Positions 32,518 through 41,411 of a stretch of DNA of 48,920 bases are shown piece after piece. How positions within the stretch are numbered: the stretch's first letter is position 1; each line of letters starts with the position of its first letter. Where the stretch lies: the NCBI GenBank assembly GCA_029262005.1, contig JAJDAG010000121.1, positions 1-48,920 of the forward strand, given 5' to 3'. The position numbers were made by a program, and so were the translations under genes. The notes beneath the pieces were generated by a model. The model worked only from the letters and a program-made list of their open reading frames with translations, did no database searches and was not told the DNA's origin. Source of the stretch: Candidatus Zhuqueibacterota bacterium (GTDB lineage Bacteria; Zhuqueibacterota; Zhuqueibacteria; Oceanimicrobiales; Oceanimicrobiaceae).

Positions 32518-34467
32518 CTAGCTTTTGCCAAACAAAAAAACAGCCGGATAATTCTGCCGGTTTTGAATCATTCCTTCAAATAAAACACGCATTATATGAA
32601 ATGCTCTCATCTCAACAACATGCTCGTCCGGCAAATCCATAAGCAAATGTCCTGAAAGAAAATCGCCATCTGCGCTCAAATTCATCTCAACCTCTTGCGA
32701 ACGCCAGCGGTATTCATTTCGGGCAGACGCAAAATGAAGAGAATATTCAGTTCCAGAAATCCTCCCCTTCAGAGTATTTCTGTTTAAAAAATAGAAACCA
32801 TCATAATCACAAAACGCCCGGTAGCTTTCTTCTGAGAAAAAGAAACGTGGCTTCTCAACAAAAGGCCCGCCTTCTTCGGGACAATAGGTGTCGCAGTCGC
32901 CGCACTCGTTACAGAAATCAGCCAGGTTGGCGATTTGGTTTTTCCTTTTTACAATGAAGTTGCCACCGTTGACCGGTTCAAATTGTCCCTTCTCAATTCT
33001 ATAGTTTAAGATGGTTAAATTTGTCTCGCCGGTGGGAATGGAAAAATTCGCGGCATTGGGACAAACCGGCAAACATTTGTTACAGGTAATGCAATCGAAC
33101 AGCTCAAGGTGACTGTCTATTTTCGGTGGCGTTTTTTGGTTTTTGTTTTGATGGTACAACGGATTTTCAACTAACGCCGGAACGATCCTGTTTGCGTTCT
33201 CAATACCGGCCACGGCAAGGGTTGATTGCCGCGATTGAGAAAGGATAAAGTCCTCGATGTTGCTGCAATTCGTCGCCTGCATTTTTTCCCGCAATCGCTG
33301 CAAATAGTCGAAAAGACGCATGTAGCCACCTTCCTTGAGCAGATCTGTGCAAGTTGAAATCGGTCGCATGTTGCACAGAACCGCATCAACGAAATTGTGC
33401 TTGTTGATGCCGGCAGAAAACGAAACATGAAAAGACGCGCCCATTTCCGTGCGAAACCGGTGCATGGCATTCATTGAAATCACATGTAACGGTGTGCCGG
33501 ACAGATACATAACATCGTCGGTAAAGATGTCCTGGTTGTTTTTTACGACCAGCGTATTGGTGAACTTGGCACCCACGTTTACGCCATACTTCTCAGCAAA
33601 AATTTCAAGCCGTTTCATCATGGCCACGCCTTCATCAAATTTCAGGTCGTGCTCAAACGCTTGCGGCTCGAGAATGATATTCGCATAGCCCAATTGCTCG
33701 TGCAGTATTTTTTCAACAAAATCGTAACCGAGAATTGTCGGGTTCATCTTCACGATCACATTAAAGCCGTATTCGCGAATTAAATGCTCAACAATAGACT
33801 CAATCTCGGCTGCCGGACAACCGTGAAAAGTTGACAGCGTCACTGAATTTGCAATCTCGGCCTCAATTTCGCACTTCTTGAGGTGCGCCAGGCTGGACGG
33901 CAAAGAATCCAGTAGCATTTCGATTGCAGGTCCGGCATTTTTAAAATCGGTCAGCCACCGGTGCATTGGCTCAGACTGAACACCTTTAAGATCATAGCCA
34001 ACAGAAATATCGAAAATTGTATCGTAAAAAGGCGAACCCTTGGCAATTCCGAGAATTTCGGTTTCTTCAATGAGCTTGAGCAGCACCCAGGCAGTGACGT
34101 ATTCGTTGAACGAATCAGTCAGCCGCAGTTCCTGAGACCACTCAACATTGTAGCCCAGATTCCGAATGTCGATGCATGGTCTGGGAATCTCTAGTTGATC
34201 GAGAATCTGGACGGTTTTGAGCTCCATGATACGGCCGCCACCGAGAAATGAAAGGAGGATATTCTGCGCCATTTGTGTATGCGGCCCTGACGCCGGCCCC
34301 AGAACAGTTTCCGCTCGTCGGTTATGGAAATCCACGCCTAAATCAAGTTGCGGAAAGCCCAAATACATTTTGCGCTTTGGATAGCCGTAGATGCTTTCCC
34401 TGGCCTTGAACTCGGCCAGGATGCCTTCGAGGTGAGTGCTTAGATTTATACCGTTGAGCTCTGCCAT
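32518..34467 (-). CDS. YgfK-like iron-sulfur protein lacking the flavin/NAD(P)H domain
   Basis: The ATG at 34467 is preferred over an in-frame GTG at 34491; neither has a good ribosome-binding site. It gives 649 residues. The N-terminal about 450 residues resemble the TIM-barrel part of E. coli YgfK (dihydroorotate-dehydrogenase-like): TFHGCPAAEIE, VIVKMNPTILGYDFV, VGAKFTNTLVV. Then come two [4Fe-4S] clusters: C-x2-C-x2-C-x3-CP (CITCNKCLPVCPNA) and CNECGDCDTYCPEEGG. E. coli YgfK is about 1030 residues, with a GltD-like FAD/NAD(P)H domain between these parts. That domain is missing here. It lies 51 bases upstream of the xanthine dehydrogenase gene and downstream of ssnA, so it is probably an electron-transfer partner. 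Confidence 0.83.
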   Translation of the reverse strand: MAELNGINLSTHLEGILAEFKARESIYGYPKRKMYLGFPQLDLGVDFHNRRAETVLGPASGPHTQMAQNILLSFLGGGRIMELKTVQILDQLEIPRPCIDIRNLGYNVEWSQELRLTDSFNEYVTAWVLLKLIEETEILGIAKGSPFYDTIFDISVGYDLKGVQSEPMHRWLTDFKNAGPAIEMLLDSLPSSLAHLKKCEIEAEIANSVTLSTFHGCPAAEIESIVEHLIREYGFNVIVKMNPTILGYDFVEKILHEQLGYANIILEPQAFEHDLKFDEGVAMMKRLEIFAEKYGVNVGAKFTNTLVVKNNQDIFTDDVMYLSGTPLHVISMNAMHRFRTEMGASFHVSFSAGINKHNFVDAVLCNMRPISTCTDLLKEGGYMRLFDYLQRLREKMQATNCSNIEDFILSQSRQSTLAVAGIENANRIVPALVENPLYHQNKNQKTPPKIDSHLELFDCITCNKCLPVCPNAANFSIPTGETNLTILNYRIEKGQFEPVNGGNFIVKRKNQIANLADFCNECGDCDTYCPEEGGPFVEKPRFFFSEESYRAFCDYDGFYFLNRNTLKGRISGTEYSLHFASARNEYRWRSQEVEMNLSADGDFLSGHLLMDLPDEHVVEMRAFHIMRVLFEGMIQNRQNYPAVFLFGKS

Positions 34468-34481
34468 ATTTTTGTGGAAAA

Positions 34482-34566
34482 TTTCTCTCACTGAGACGCT
34501 AAGTATGCAAAGTTAAAAACCAAAAAAACAATTACAAAGCTCTTCTCTGCGGACTCTGCGAAAACT
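34482..34566. repeat. Type I repeat in the ssnA-ygfK gap
   Basis: It contains TCTCTCACTGAGACGCTAAG at one end and CTTCTCTGCGGACTCTGCGAAAAC at the other, again the CTCTGCG family. It overlaps the region where the ygfK-like mRNA leader would be. Confidence 0.5.
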
Positions 34567-34571
34567 GCCTT

Positions 34572-35918
34572 TTAATAATCGAATCGTTTCCAAACAGCCT
34601 CTGCGCATTTTCGTGCATGCGCAGCAATTCCTTCTTCATCCAGTCCCGCGATTTTTTTGTTGTGCATGATCAGCCGGCCATTAATCACGGTCGTGTTAAC
34701 AGGCGCATCGACGATACCAAACAAAAAATGTCCCCAAAAATTTTCACCCTGCATCGGCGTTGGCGGCCAATAGTCTACCAGAATTAAATCTGCAAGATAA
34801 CCCTCTTTTATTTCACCGATCAGTTGGCCGGTTAAACGTTGATAGATTTTCGGGTTGTTTTTGAGCAGCATTTTCTCTATTTCGCTCCAGCCCGCGTTGG
34901 CTTTGCGCAAGTCATGTTTATGCAGAAGATTGGCTGTGCGAACGTCCGGCCGAATATCTGCACACATACCGTCACTGCCGAGGCCGAGCAACACCCCTTT
35001 ATCAAGCAGTTCAAAAATATCAGCACGACCAACCGCATTGTTCATATTAGACTGCGGGTTGTGTACCACCACGGTTTCTGTCTCGGCAAGCATGTCTGCT
35101 TCGGTTTCCGCCAGGTGAATACAATGCGCGGCAATCGATTTGCGGCCAAGAACACCGCAATCCGCTAAACGTTGAATAACGCCTTTACCAAATCGATCTC
35201 TTGTTATGGTTGCGTCAACAGAATCTTCGAGCACATGAATATGACAGCCGCACTCAGTGGCTTTTGCTATCTCGGCAGCGCGACGTAACGATTCATCCTC
35301 AAGCGTAAAAGATGCGTGCAAACCCACCATACCATCGAATAAATAATCAGGTTCACTGACTTTAGCTTGCTGGCATTTGCGAATATAGCGCTCATTTTCT
35401 ACCAGGCCCTGTTCACATTTTTCCCTGCCATCCCGGTCTGAAATCTCATAGCAAAGCAGTCCGCGCAAACCCAGCAACGCCAGCGCCTCTTCGACTTTAT
35501 CAAGACTGCCATCAATGGCATTTGGACTGGCGTGATGATCGATGATGCTGGTCACCCCGTGCTTAACCGCCGAAATAACCTGCACCAGCGCACTGTAATA
35601 AATCGATTCCAAATCCAGGGCAGAATCGAGTTTCCACCAAAGCTCTTTGAGGATCTCATGGAAATTCCGTGGTGTTTTTCGCAATGCCAGACCGCGCGCA
35701 AATGTACCATAAAAATGCATGTGCGCGTTAACCAACCCCGGCATCAGCAAACGACCACTGCCATCGATATATCTATATTTGGGATATCTGGCTTGTAGTT
35801 CCTCTTCAGGGCCGATGGCCCCAATTCGTGTACCTTCAACGACCACGGCCTGATTTTCGAGAAGTGTATCCTGCGCGTCATTTGTGAAAATACGAACATT
35901 TTTAATGAGAATATTCAT
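34572..35918 (-). CDS. ssnA: SsnA-type amidohydrolase, putative (selenium-linked purine pathway)
   Basis: The ATG at 35918 gives 448 residues beginning MNILIKNVRIF; an upstream frame extension to 35939 is less likely because E. coli SsnA is about 442 residues. The metal site of amidohydrolases is present: NAHMHFYG (HxH), a mid-chain His in GLHASF, AHCIHLAETE and the Asp in LGSDGMCAD. The family (ATZ/TRZ-like, TIGR03314) is thought to deaminate or hydrolyse a purine- or pyrimidine-like substrate; the exact reaction is unknown. It is first in the ssnA / ygfK-like / xanthine dehydrogenase set. Confidence 0.88.
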   Translation of the reverse strand: MNILIKNVRIFTNDAQDTLLENQAVVVEGTRIGAIGPEEELQARYPKYRYIDGSGRLLMPGLVNAHMHFYGTFARGLALRKTPRNFHEILKELWWKLDSALDLESIYYSALVQVISAVKHGVTSIIDHHASPNAIDGSLDKVEEALALLGLRGLLCYEISDRDGREKCEQGLVENERYIRKCQQAKVSEPDYLFDGMVGLHASFTLEDESLRRAAEIAKATECGCHIHVLEDSVDATITRDRFGKGVIQRLADCGVLGRKSIAAHCIHLAETEADMLAETETVVVHNPQSNMNNAVGRADIFELLDKGVLLGLGSDGMCADIRPDVRTANLLHKHDLRKANAGWSEIEKMLLKNNPKIYQRLTGQLIGEIKEGYLADLILVDYWPPTPMQGENFWGHFLFGIVDAPVNTTVINGRLIMHNKKIAGLDEEGIAAHARKCAEAVWKRFDY

Positions 35919-36163
35919 ACTGAAACTTAACAATAACACTCAGCAAATCAAAGGATTTTTGGGGGATGTTTCCACGATGAAAAAAGGTTAGAAAAAGAGG
36001 AAGCAGCAGCGGCAGCCAAGACAGAATAGCCGCCACTGTTACAATCGAAGACTGTGATATCGTCTTAAAGTATCTTATTTAGCCAAAACTCAAAATCATC
36101 ACAGTAGACTTGAAGCAACTTATTGTTGTCCTACAAATATTCAATCAAATGGCCTGCATAAAC
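35919..36163. other. Intergenic region upstream of ssnA, 245 bases
   Basis: The promoter of the selenium-linked purine genes should be here, but I cannot assign boxes with confidence. No coding frame is seen. Confidence 0.4.
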
Positions 36164-36694
36164 CTACTTCTTTTTTATCCACAATTCCTTATTCAGCAAT
36201 TGCCCCCATTGGTTGTCGTAAGGATGGACCTGCCTTACACTATCTTCTTTTGAGTAGACAGGCCTGCCTTCATTGGCCCACTGGAATATAGAGCCTTCAA
36301 GATTGCGAACATTTTTAAATCCCCTCGCCTGAAGCTTTGCGGCCAACCTGGAGGAACGGTAACCAACAGAGCAGTAAACCACGATGGGATGATTGGACTC
36401 CAAATTCTGAATGGCTTTGAAAGCTTGTTTTTCAGAAGCAGAAAGTTTTGCATTCTTTAAGTGGCTTACTGCAAATTCTTCCGGGTTTCGTACATCAAGC
36501 AAAACCGGTTTTGTACTATCTGCTGAATCAAGCCACACCGCAAGATCTTCAGTTGAAATATGTTTTACAGTAGGGAATTTGCTCCTGATTTCCTTTTTAA
36601 GGGGTGCCCACTCAAGCCTACTTTGCGCACTGCAAGCGCTGAAATGGAGTAACACTATTAAAGGCAGCAAAACAAAACTAAAACACTGCTTCAT
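36164..36694 (-). CDS. Rhodanese-domain lipoprotein
   Basis: 176 residues with a lipoprotein signal ending HFSAC (C21). The single rhodanese domain (about 45-155) has the active-site Cys C108 in VYCSVGYRSS, preceded by LLDVRNPEEFAVSHLKNA. Such exported single-domain rhodaneses bind or transfer sulfane sulfur; the partner is unknown. It lies 70 bases downstream of a di-haem cytochrome gene on the same strand, so both may serve periplasmic sulfur or redox chemistry. That link is an inference from position. Confidence 0.9.
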   Translation of the reverse strand: MKQCFSFVLLPLIVLLHFSACSAQSRLEWAPLKKEIRSKFPTVKHISTEDLAVWLDSADSTKPVLLDVRNPEEFAVSHLKNAKLSASEKQAFKAIQNLESNHPIVVYCSVGYRSSRLAAKLQARGFKNVRNLEGSIFQWANEGRPVYSKEDSVRQVHPYDNQWGQLLNKELWIKKK

Positions 36695-36764
36695 GGTAAG
36701 CTTCCTTTATCTTCGGCAGTAACAAAACACTCGTTTAACAAAAGCCAGTTTGACTCGTCAGTTA

Positions 36765-37394
36765 TCATTTTCTTAATGTGAGCAAATAGTCAGCGATTTT
36801 GCTTAAGTCTTCTTCTGACAACTTGTCCGCAAGCGCCGGCATGGGAGATTCAGGAGATGCTTGTTGCGGATTTTTAAGTTTTTCGATGAGCCAGGCTTTG
36901 TCTGATTTTTTATCGGCGATGTAGCCAAGATTTGGCCCGATTTCTTTGCCTGCGCCGGCAATCTTATGGCAGCCCACGCAGTCGTTTTGGTAACCAAGAT
37001 ACGCGCCTTGACGAATGCGTGCCGGTATTGCCGCCACTTCAGCTTTTGTTTGCTCGGTTTCAAACAAAAAGTCAGCCAAAGCCACAATTTCTCTTTTGAG
37101 AATACGTTGCTGCTTACGTCTAGACTTTGCCTCAGACAAAACAATTTCAGAATTCTCAACTACATGCGTCTTAAACCATGCAGCCTCGCGTCTGTTGAGT
37201 ACTGGCGTTAGTTCGCCTTCAGCCTTCTCTTCCAGCGTATGACACTGGCTGCACTTCTTGGTCGAGAACAGCTCAAGGCCGGCTATTTGAGTCATGCGCA
37301 AATGACTCGTTTTCAAAATTGGTTCCTCCTGGACAATGGCCGAAAATATCATCGAGAGCGTACCGGCCAGCACGAACAAACTAAATTTTTTCAT
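36765..37394 (-). CDS. Di-haem c-type cytochrome
   Basis: 209 residues with an N-terminal signal peptide (about 1-21). Two haem-binding CxxCH motifs are seen: C48-S-Q-C51-H52 and C139-V-G-C142-H143. MPAL near residue 185 can give the axial Met of the second haem. The second module ends with the usual LSEEDLSKIADYLLTLRK helix. It is a periplasmic electron carrier, first of a pair with the rhodanese lipoprotein. No oxidase genes are adjacent, so the partner is unknown. Confidence 0.92.
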   Translation of the reverse strand: MKKFSLFVLAGTLSMIFSAIVQEEPILKTSHLRMTQIAGLELFSTKKCSQCHTLEEKAEGELTPVLNRREAAWFKTHVVENSEIVLSEAKSRRKQQRILKREIVALADFLFETEQTKAEVAAIPARIRQGAYLGYQNDCVGCHKIAGAGKEIGPNLGYIADKKSDKAWLIEKLKNPQQASPESPMPALADKLSEEDLSKIADYLLTLRK

Positions 37395-37628
37395 AAACGA
37401 GACCTCATGCTCATTTGCAAACGATATAATTGAACCCCTTAATCTGCATTATCCGCATTCACCAGAAAACCGAATGCCTGCAAGCATCTAAAACATTAAA
37501 AACTTTGAAATAATTTTGATGGGTTATATGCTTATAAACTTGTTTCGCTTTGCGAATTTGACAACCCGGTTAGTCGTGACCGGCATTTAAAACATGCCGG
37601 TACAATATCATATTGGTGGGAATGCTTG

Positions 37629-37712
37629 TGCCGAAGGTGGGATTCGAACCCACACGGGATTGCTCCCACACGGCCCTGAACCGTGCGCGTCTGCCAGTTT
37701 CACCACTTCGGC
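37629..37712 (-). tRNA. tRNA-Leu, anticodon CAG
   Basis: 84 bases on the minus strand. The acceptor stem GCCGAAG/CTTCGGC pairs perfectly with discriminator A. The anticodon stem CACGG/CCGTG encloses loop TTCAGGG (anticodon CAG). A long class II variable arm (GGGA-GCAA-TCCC) and the T arm GTGGG-TTCGAAT-CCCAC are complete. No CCA is encoded; it would be added after transcription. Confidence 0.97.
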
Positions 37713-37808
37713 TAAAAAACGAATTTTAAATTTATACAATAGTCGCCCCAAAGTCAAGATGTTTAACGGCTACCTTGACTTTTGCTCAATAAAAATGTAA
37801 TATTGAAC

Positions 37809-38267
37809 ATGAGTGAAAAGGTGATTGTAAACAATCGTAAAGCACGCCATGAGTTTCACATTTTGGAGACCTTTGAGGCTGGCATTGTGCTACACGGAAC
37901 CGAGGTGAAATCACTTCGAAACGGCAAATCAAACTTGAAAGAAAGTTATGCCTGTGTCAAAAGAGAAGAAGTGTATCTTTGCAATGTGCACATCAGTCCA
38001 TACTCGCATGGCAACATGAACAACCACATTCCCATGCGTGAACGCAAACTCCTTCTTCATCGCAAAGAGATTCGCAAGCTGATCGGCAAAACCCAGGAAA
38101 AAGGTTTAACGCTGGTGCCGCTCAAACTCTATTTTAAAAATGGAAAAGTCAAGGTGCAGATAGCAATTGCCCGCGGCAAAAAAACATACGACAAACGCCA
38201 TGACATCGCCAAGCGGGATTCAGACCGTGAGATAAAACGGATATTGAAAGAAAAACAACGTTTCTAA
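37809..38267 (+). CDS. smpB: SsrA-binding protein SmpB
   Basis: I chose the ATG at 37809 rather than 37782 because [18 protein letters not shown] matches the family start; this gives 152 residues. The OB-fold motifs [14 protein letters not shown] and [12 protein letters not shown] are typical. So is the basic C-terminal tail [20 protein letters not shown] that enters the ribosome with tmRNA. It rescues stalled ribosomes. tyrS follows 18 bases later and is probably cotranscribed. The tmRNA gene itself is not in the window. Confidence 0.97.
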   Translation: MSEKVIVNNRKARHEFHILETFEAGIVLHGTEVKSLRNGKSNLKESYACVKREEVYLCNVHISPYSHGNMNNHIPMRERKLLLHRKEIRKLIGKTQEKGLTLVPLKLYFKNGKVKVQIAIARGKKTYDKRHDIAKRDSDREIKRILKEKQRF

Positions 38268-38285
38268 CAACAAACGGCTAAGAAA

Positions 38286-39521
38286 TTGAACAGACAGAAC
38301 GTATATAAAATTTTAAAAGAGCGTGGCTTTGTAAAACAGGTCACAGACGAAGACGCTGTTTTCGATGCATTTAAAAAAAAACAGGCAACCGTTTATGTGG
38401 GCTATGACCCCACTGCCTCAAGCTTGCATGTCGGCAATTTAATGGGTTTGATGGCGCTGGCGCATGTGCAACGGGCCGGGCATTTGCCAATTGCCGTTAT
38501 TGGCGACGGCACGACCATGATCGGCGATCCGAGCGGGAAGACAGAACTACGCAAAATGCTTTCACGCGAAAACATTGCCGCAAATGCCACGAAAATTAAA
38601 TCGCAAATCAGCTGTTACTTCCGCATCGATAACAAGGCAGGGTTTGCTGTGCACAATGCCGACTGGCTGCTTTCTCTGAATCATGTGGATTTCCTGCGCG
38701 AAATCGGCCGCCATTTTAGCGTCAACCGCATGTTGACCGCAGAGGCATACAAAATCCGAATGGAAACAGGCTTATCTTTTCTGGAATTCAACTACCAGAT
38801 TTTGCAGGCTTTTGATTTTCTCAAATTGTATCAAAGTCATCATTGCACAGTGCAAATGGGCGGCGACGATCAGTGGGGCAACATCATCGCCGGCACCGAT
38901 TTGGTTCGCCGTGTAGAAGGCGCACGAGTAGAGGGCATAACCTGGCCATTGTTGACAACCGCCAACGGTCAAAAAATGGGTAAAACCGCAAAGGGGGCTG
39001 TTTGGCTTGATGGCGGCTTAACTTCCCCGTATGAATATTACCAATTTTGGATCAATTGCGACGACCGAGATGTCAGTCGTTTCCTTGCCTACTTCACCTT
39101 CCTGCCTATGAAGCAAATTGGCGAACTGTCAAAATATGAAGGAGCTGATATCCGCGAAGCAAAAGCAGTGCTGGCGTTCGAAGCGACAAAAATTACGCAC
39201 GGCGAGGCAGAAGCACTCAAAGCGCGCGCCGCATCCCAGAGCGCTTTCGGCGACAGTGAGCAGGACATAAGCAGCATTCCCGCGACTCACATTTCAATCG
39301 AAAAAATTAAAGATGGGGTGTATCTTTCAGACGTGTTTGCCGAAGTCGGGCTGACAAAATCAAAAGGCGAGGCGCGCCGCTTGATTAAACAAGGAGGCGC
39401 ATACATAAATCAAGATAAAATCGAGGATATTGAATCGAAATTGGATGCAAAAGATTTCGTCGATAATTCGATTATGCTTAGAGCCGGAAAAAAACGCTAC
39501 CATCGCCTGCTACTCGCTTAA
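38286..39521 (+). CDS. tyrS: Tyrosyl-tRNA synthetase
   Basis: 411 residues starting at TTG (38286), the only suitable in-frame start; no strong ribosome-binding site is seen, so coupling to smpB is likely. Class Ic signatures are present: the HIGH motif as SSLHVGN and the KMSKS-type loop as KMGKT. The tyrosine-site motifs GYDPT and QMGGDDQWGNI fit TyrRS. A C-terminal S4 RNA-binding domain (about 345-411: SDVFAEVGLTKSKGEARRLIKQGG) is complete. It charges tRNA-Tyr. Confidence 0.97.
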   Translation: MNRQNVYKILKERGFVKQVTDEDAVFDAFKKKQATVYVGYDPTASSLHVGNLMGLMALAHVQRAGHLPIAVIGDGTTMIGDPSGKTELRKMLSRENIAANATKIKSQISCYFRIDNKAGFAVHNADWLLSLNHVDFLREIGRHFSVNRMLTAEAYKIRMETGLSFLEFNYQILQAFDFLKLYQSHHCTVQMGGDDQWGNIIAGTDLVRRVEGARVEGITWPLLTTANGQKMGKTAKGAVWLDGGLTSPYEYYQFWINCDDRDVSRFLAYFTFLPMKQIGELSKYEGADIREAKAVLAFEATKITHGEAEALKARAASQSAFGDSEQDISSIPATHISIEKIKDGVYLSDVFAEVGLTKSKGEARRLIKQGGAYINQDKIEDIESKLDAKDFVDNSIMLRAGKKRYHRLLLA

Positions 39522-39634
39522 TCCGGCACCTACAAACCACAAATTGATTCCACAAAAAAAACGTTAAATGGGACCTCACCCAAGTAAGGTCATGCCATTC
39601 AACGCTTTTTTCGTAAACCCACACAGACAAAATT

Positions 39635-41368
39635 TCAATCGCCGATGTGTACCAATTTGAATCCAAGAATTTTTACGCTCTCGGGTCCATCCAATGGTCC
39701 GTTAAGAAACTGCGGATACATGGGTGAGATTTTCCCATAGTGATAAACATTGATACTATAAACGCCGGTACCCAGCTTAAACACACCGCTCTCTCTTGTG
39801 GCCGTATGCGGCTCTCCCGGGTCGTCTACAACCACCTTGTTATTACCGGCGTTGCCATCGCGTGGCAAAACAACGCTTGCGGCTGCATCAGAAATGGTTA
39901 AATAATAACTTTCGTTAAGTTGCGAGTCACCGCTGTTGTACCAAACTTCCGCAAGTACACGGTAGCGGCCTGAACTCTCTACTTCAAACGTCACAATTCC
40001 TGCATCAGAGTAACCGGCATCACCCTTATCAGCCCGGACGCTGCTTTCGGCAGCCACCAAAATATCATCGATGGATTCAACCTCCGGCTCAACCACTTCA
40101 ATTGTATCGGTTGCTGAAACGTACCCTCTTTGATTAAAAGCGGTCGCAGTCACAATCCTGATACCAGGTGTCCAGAACGTTGTTTTAACACTGCCCGCTT
40201 GGCCGGCGTTATCAACATAATCGACAACAACATATTCAGAATTTTGTGACTGCCAGGTAATTGTTGCAGGATGTCCGGCTGTCACAAGACGCGTCGTTGA
40301 CAACATAAGAACTGGGTTTTCTGGTAAGGGCGCCTCTTTTACATAAACAGAATCCGTTCTAACGGAACGCATGTTGTCATCACCATAGGCCGTTGCAACG
40401 AACACTTTTTTACCAGGATTGGCAAAAAGAATCTCCTCAGAACCCTCAGGTCCACGTGAGCCAACACCCTGATCGATCACCACTTGATAACCGTTGGAGC
40501 GCCATTCGATGGAAACAGCTTCACCAAATTCAATAGAATCTTGCAAGACAGAGAATTCCAGAGATGGTGCAATGGCGCGGAGAGCAGTAACATAAACAGA
40601 GTCCATCAACTGAGTTGTAAGGTTGTCTGCCCCATAAGCGGTGGCCGTAAACACCTTGAGACCAGTTGTTGAGGAAAGAAGAATGTCAGTCCCACTCGGC
40701 CCACGAACACCCACACCCTGGTCAATGATGACCTGAATGCCATCAGTATGCCAGCTTAAGTCGATCGTTTCCCCCAGCAAAACAGTGTCTTGGGCAACGT
40801 TGAACGCCAATGCAGGCGCCACGCCTGCCGGCACGTCGAACTCAATATAAATATTGGACGTCTGGCTCTCTTGGATGTCGACTTCCATCTCCACCTTGTT
40901 ACTGCCGTTTCTTGCACCACTTACGAAGTAATGCCCGGGTAACAAAGCATGAACAGATGTGCGCTCACGCGTTTCAACAACCAAAACTCCGCTCGCATCA
41001 ACCACCCGAACAAGCGCCGAATCCAGGTTTACAGTAACCAGCAATTGCCCCTGACTCGCAGGCAATGCTGTCATTAAAGCTTCAATCGTGTACTTCTCGC
41101 CATCCTCAACCAACAACTGTTCAGAAAAAATTCGAAACCCCTTACGTGTAACTCTCAAGGCATGCAACCCGGGTTGAACATCTTGAACTTTAAACGGGGT
41201 AGAGCCAACGACAACGCCGTCAACAAAAACTCTTGCTGAATCGATCAGAATGCCGTCTTTATCAACAGCAATCACTTGTAGAGTTGTGGGGGAGGCCGGC
41301 GTCATGGGCAAGTCGGCTTTGCTGCAACCAAAAGCAACCAATGCCATCAAAATCCAGTGCCGTTTCAT
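39635..41368 (-). CDS. PEGA-domain lipoprotein with three Ig-like repeats and a C-terminal beta domain
   Basis: The start is placed at the ATG at 41368 (GAGG nine bases upstream), giving 577 residues with lipobox AFGC15. Residues 30-103 are a PEGA domain (RVFVDGVVVGSTPFKVQDVQPG); 107-180 is a second, divergent one. Three repeats of about 78 residues follow: 185-262, 268-344 and 351-427. The first two are close in sequence, each holding VIIDQGVG or VVIDQGVG, RGP and TATAYG-like motifs. The last about 140 residues (435-577) look like a carbohydrate-binding-type beta sandwich. It is an envelope protein with adhesive or wall-binding modules. It is cotranscribed with the upstream OmpA/barrel gene (43-base gap) under a likely sigma-54 promoter. 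Confidence 0.8.
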   Translation of the reverse strand: MKRHWILMALVAFGCSKADLPMTPASPTTLQVIAVDKDGILIDSARVFVDGVVVGSTPFKVQDVQPGLHALRVTRKGFRIFSEQLLVEDGEKYTIEALMTALPASQGQLLVTVNLDSALVRVVDASGVLVVETRERTSVHALLPGHYFVSGARNGSNKVEMEVDIQESQTSNIYIEFDVPAGVAPALAFNVAQDTVLLGETIDLSWHTDGIQVIIDQGVGVRGPSGTDILLSSTTGLKVFTATAYGADNLTTQLMDSVYVTALRAIAPSLEFSVLQDSIEFGEAVSIEWRSNGYQVVIDQGVGSRGPEGSEEILFANPGKKVFVATAYGDDNMRSVRTDSVYVKEAPLPENPVLMLSTTRLVTAGHPATITWQSQNSEYVVVDYVDNAGQAGSVKTTFWTPGIRIVTATAFNQRGYVSATDTIEVVEPEVESIDDILVAAESSVRADKGDAGYSDAGIVTFEVESSGRYRVLAEVWYNSGDSQLNESYYLTISDAAASVVLPRDGNAGNNKVVVDDPGEPHTATRESGVFKLGTGVYSINVYHYGKISPMYPQFLNGPLDGPESVKILGFKLVHIGD

Positions 41369-41411
41369 TTTAATTACCTCAAACATGATTTTTCTTCTAT
41401 TCGCTTTCAAT

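Noticed and set aside
40484-41037. Plus-strand frames opposite the PEGA lipoprotein gene
   Set aside because: They are mirror frames of a strongly supported minus-strand gene with a lipobox and repeats.
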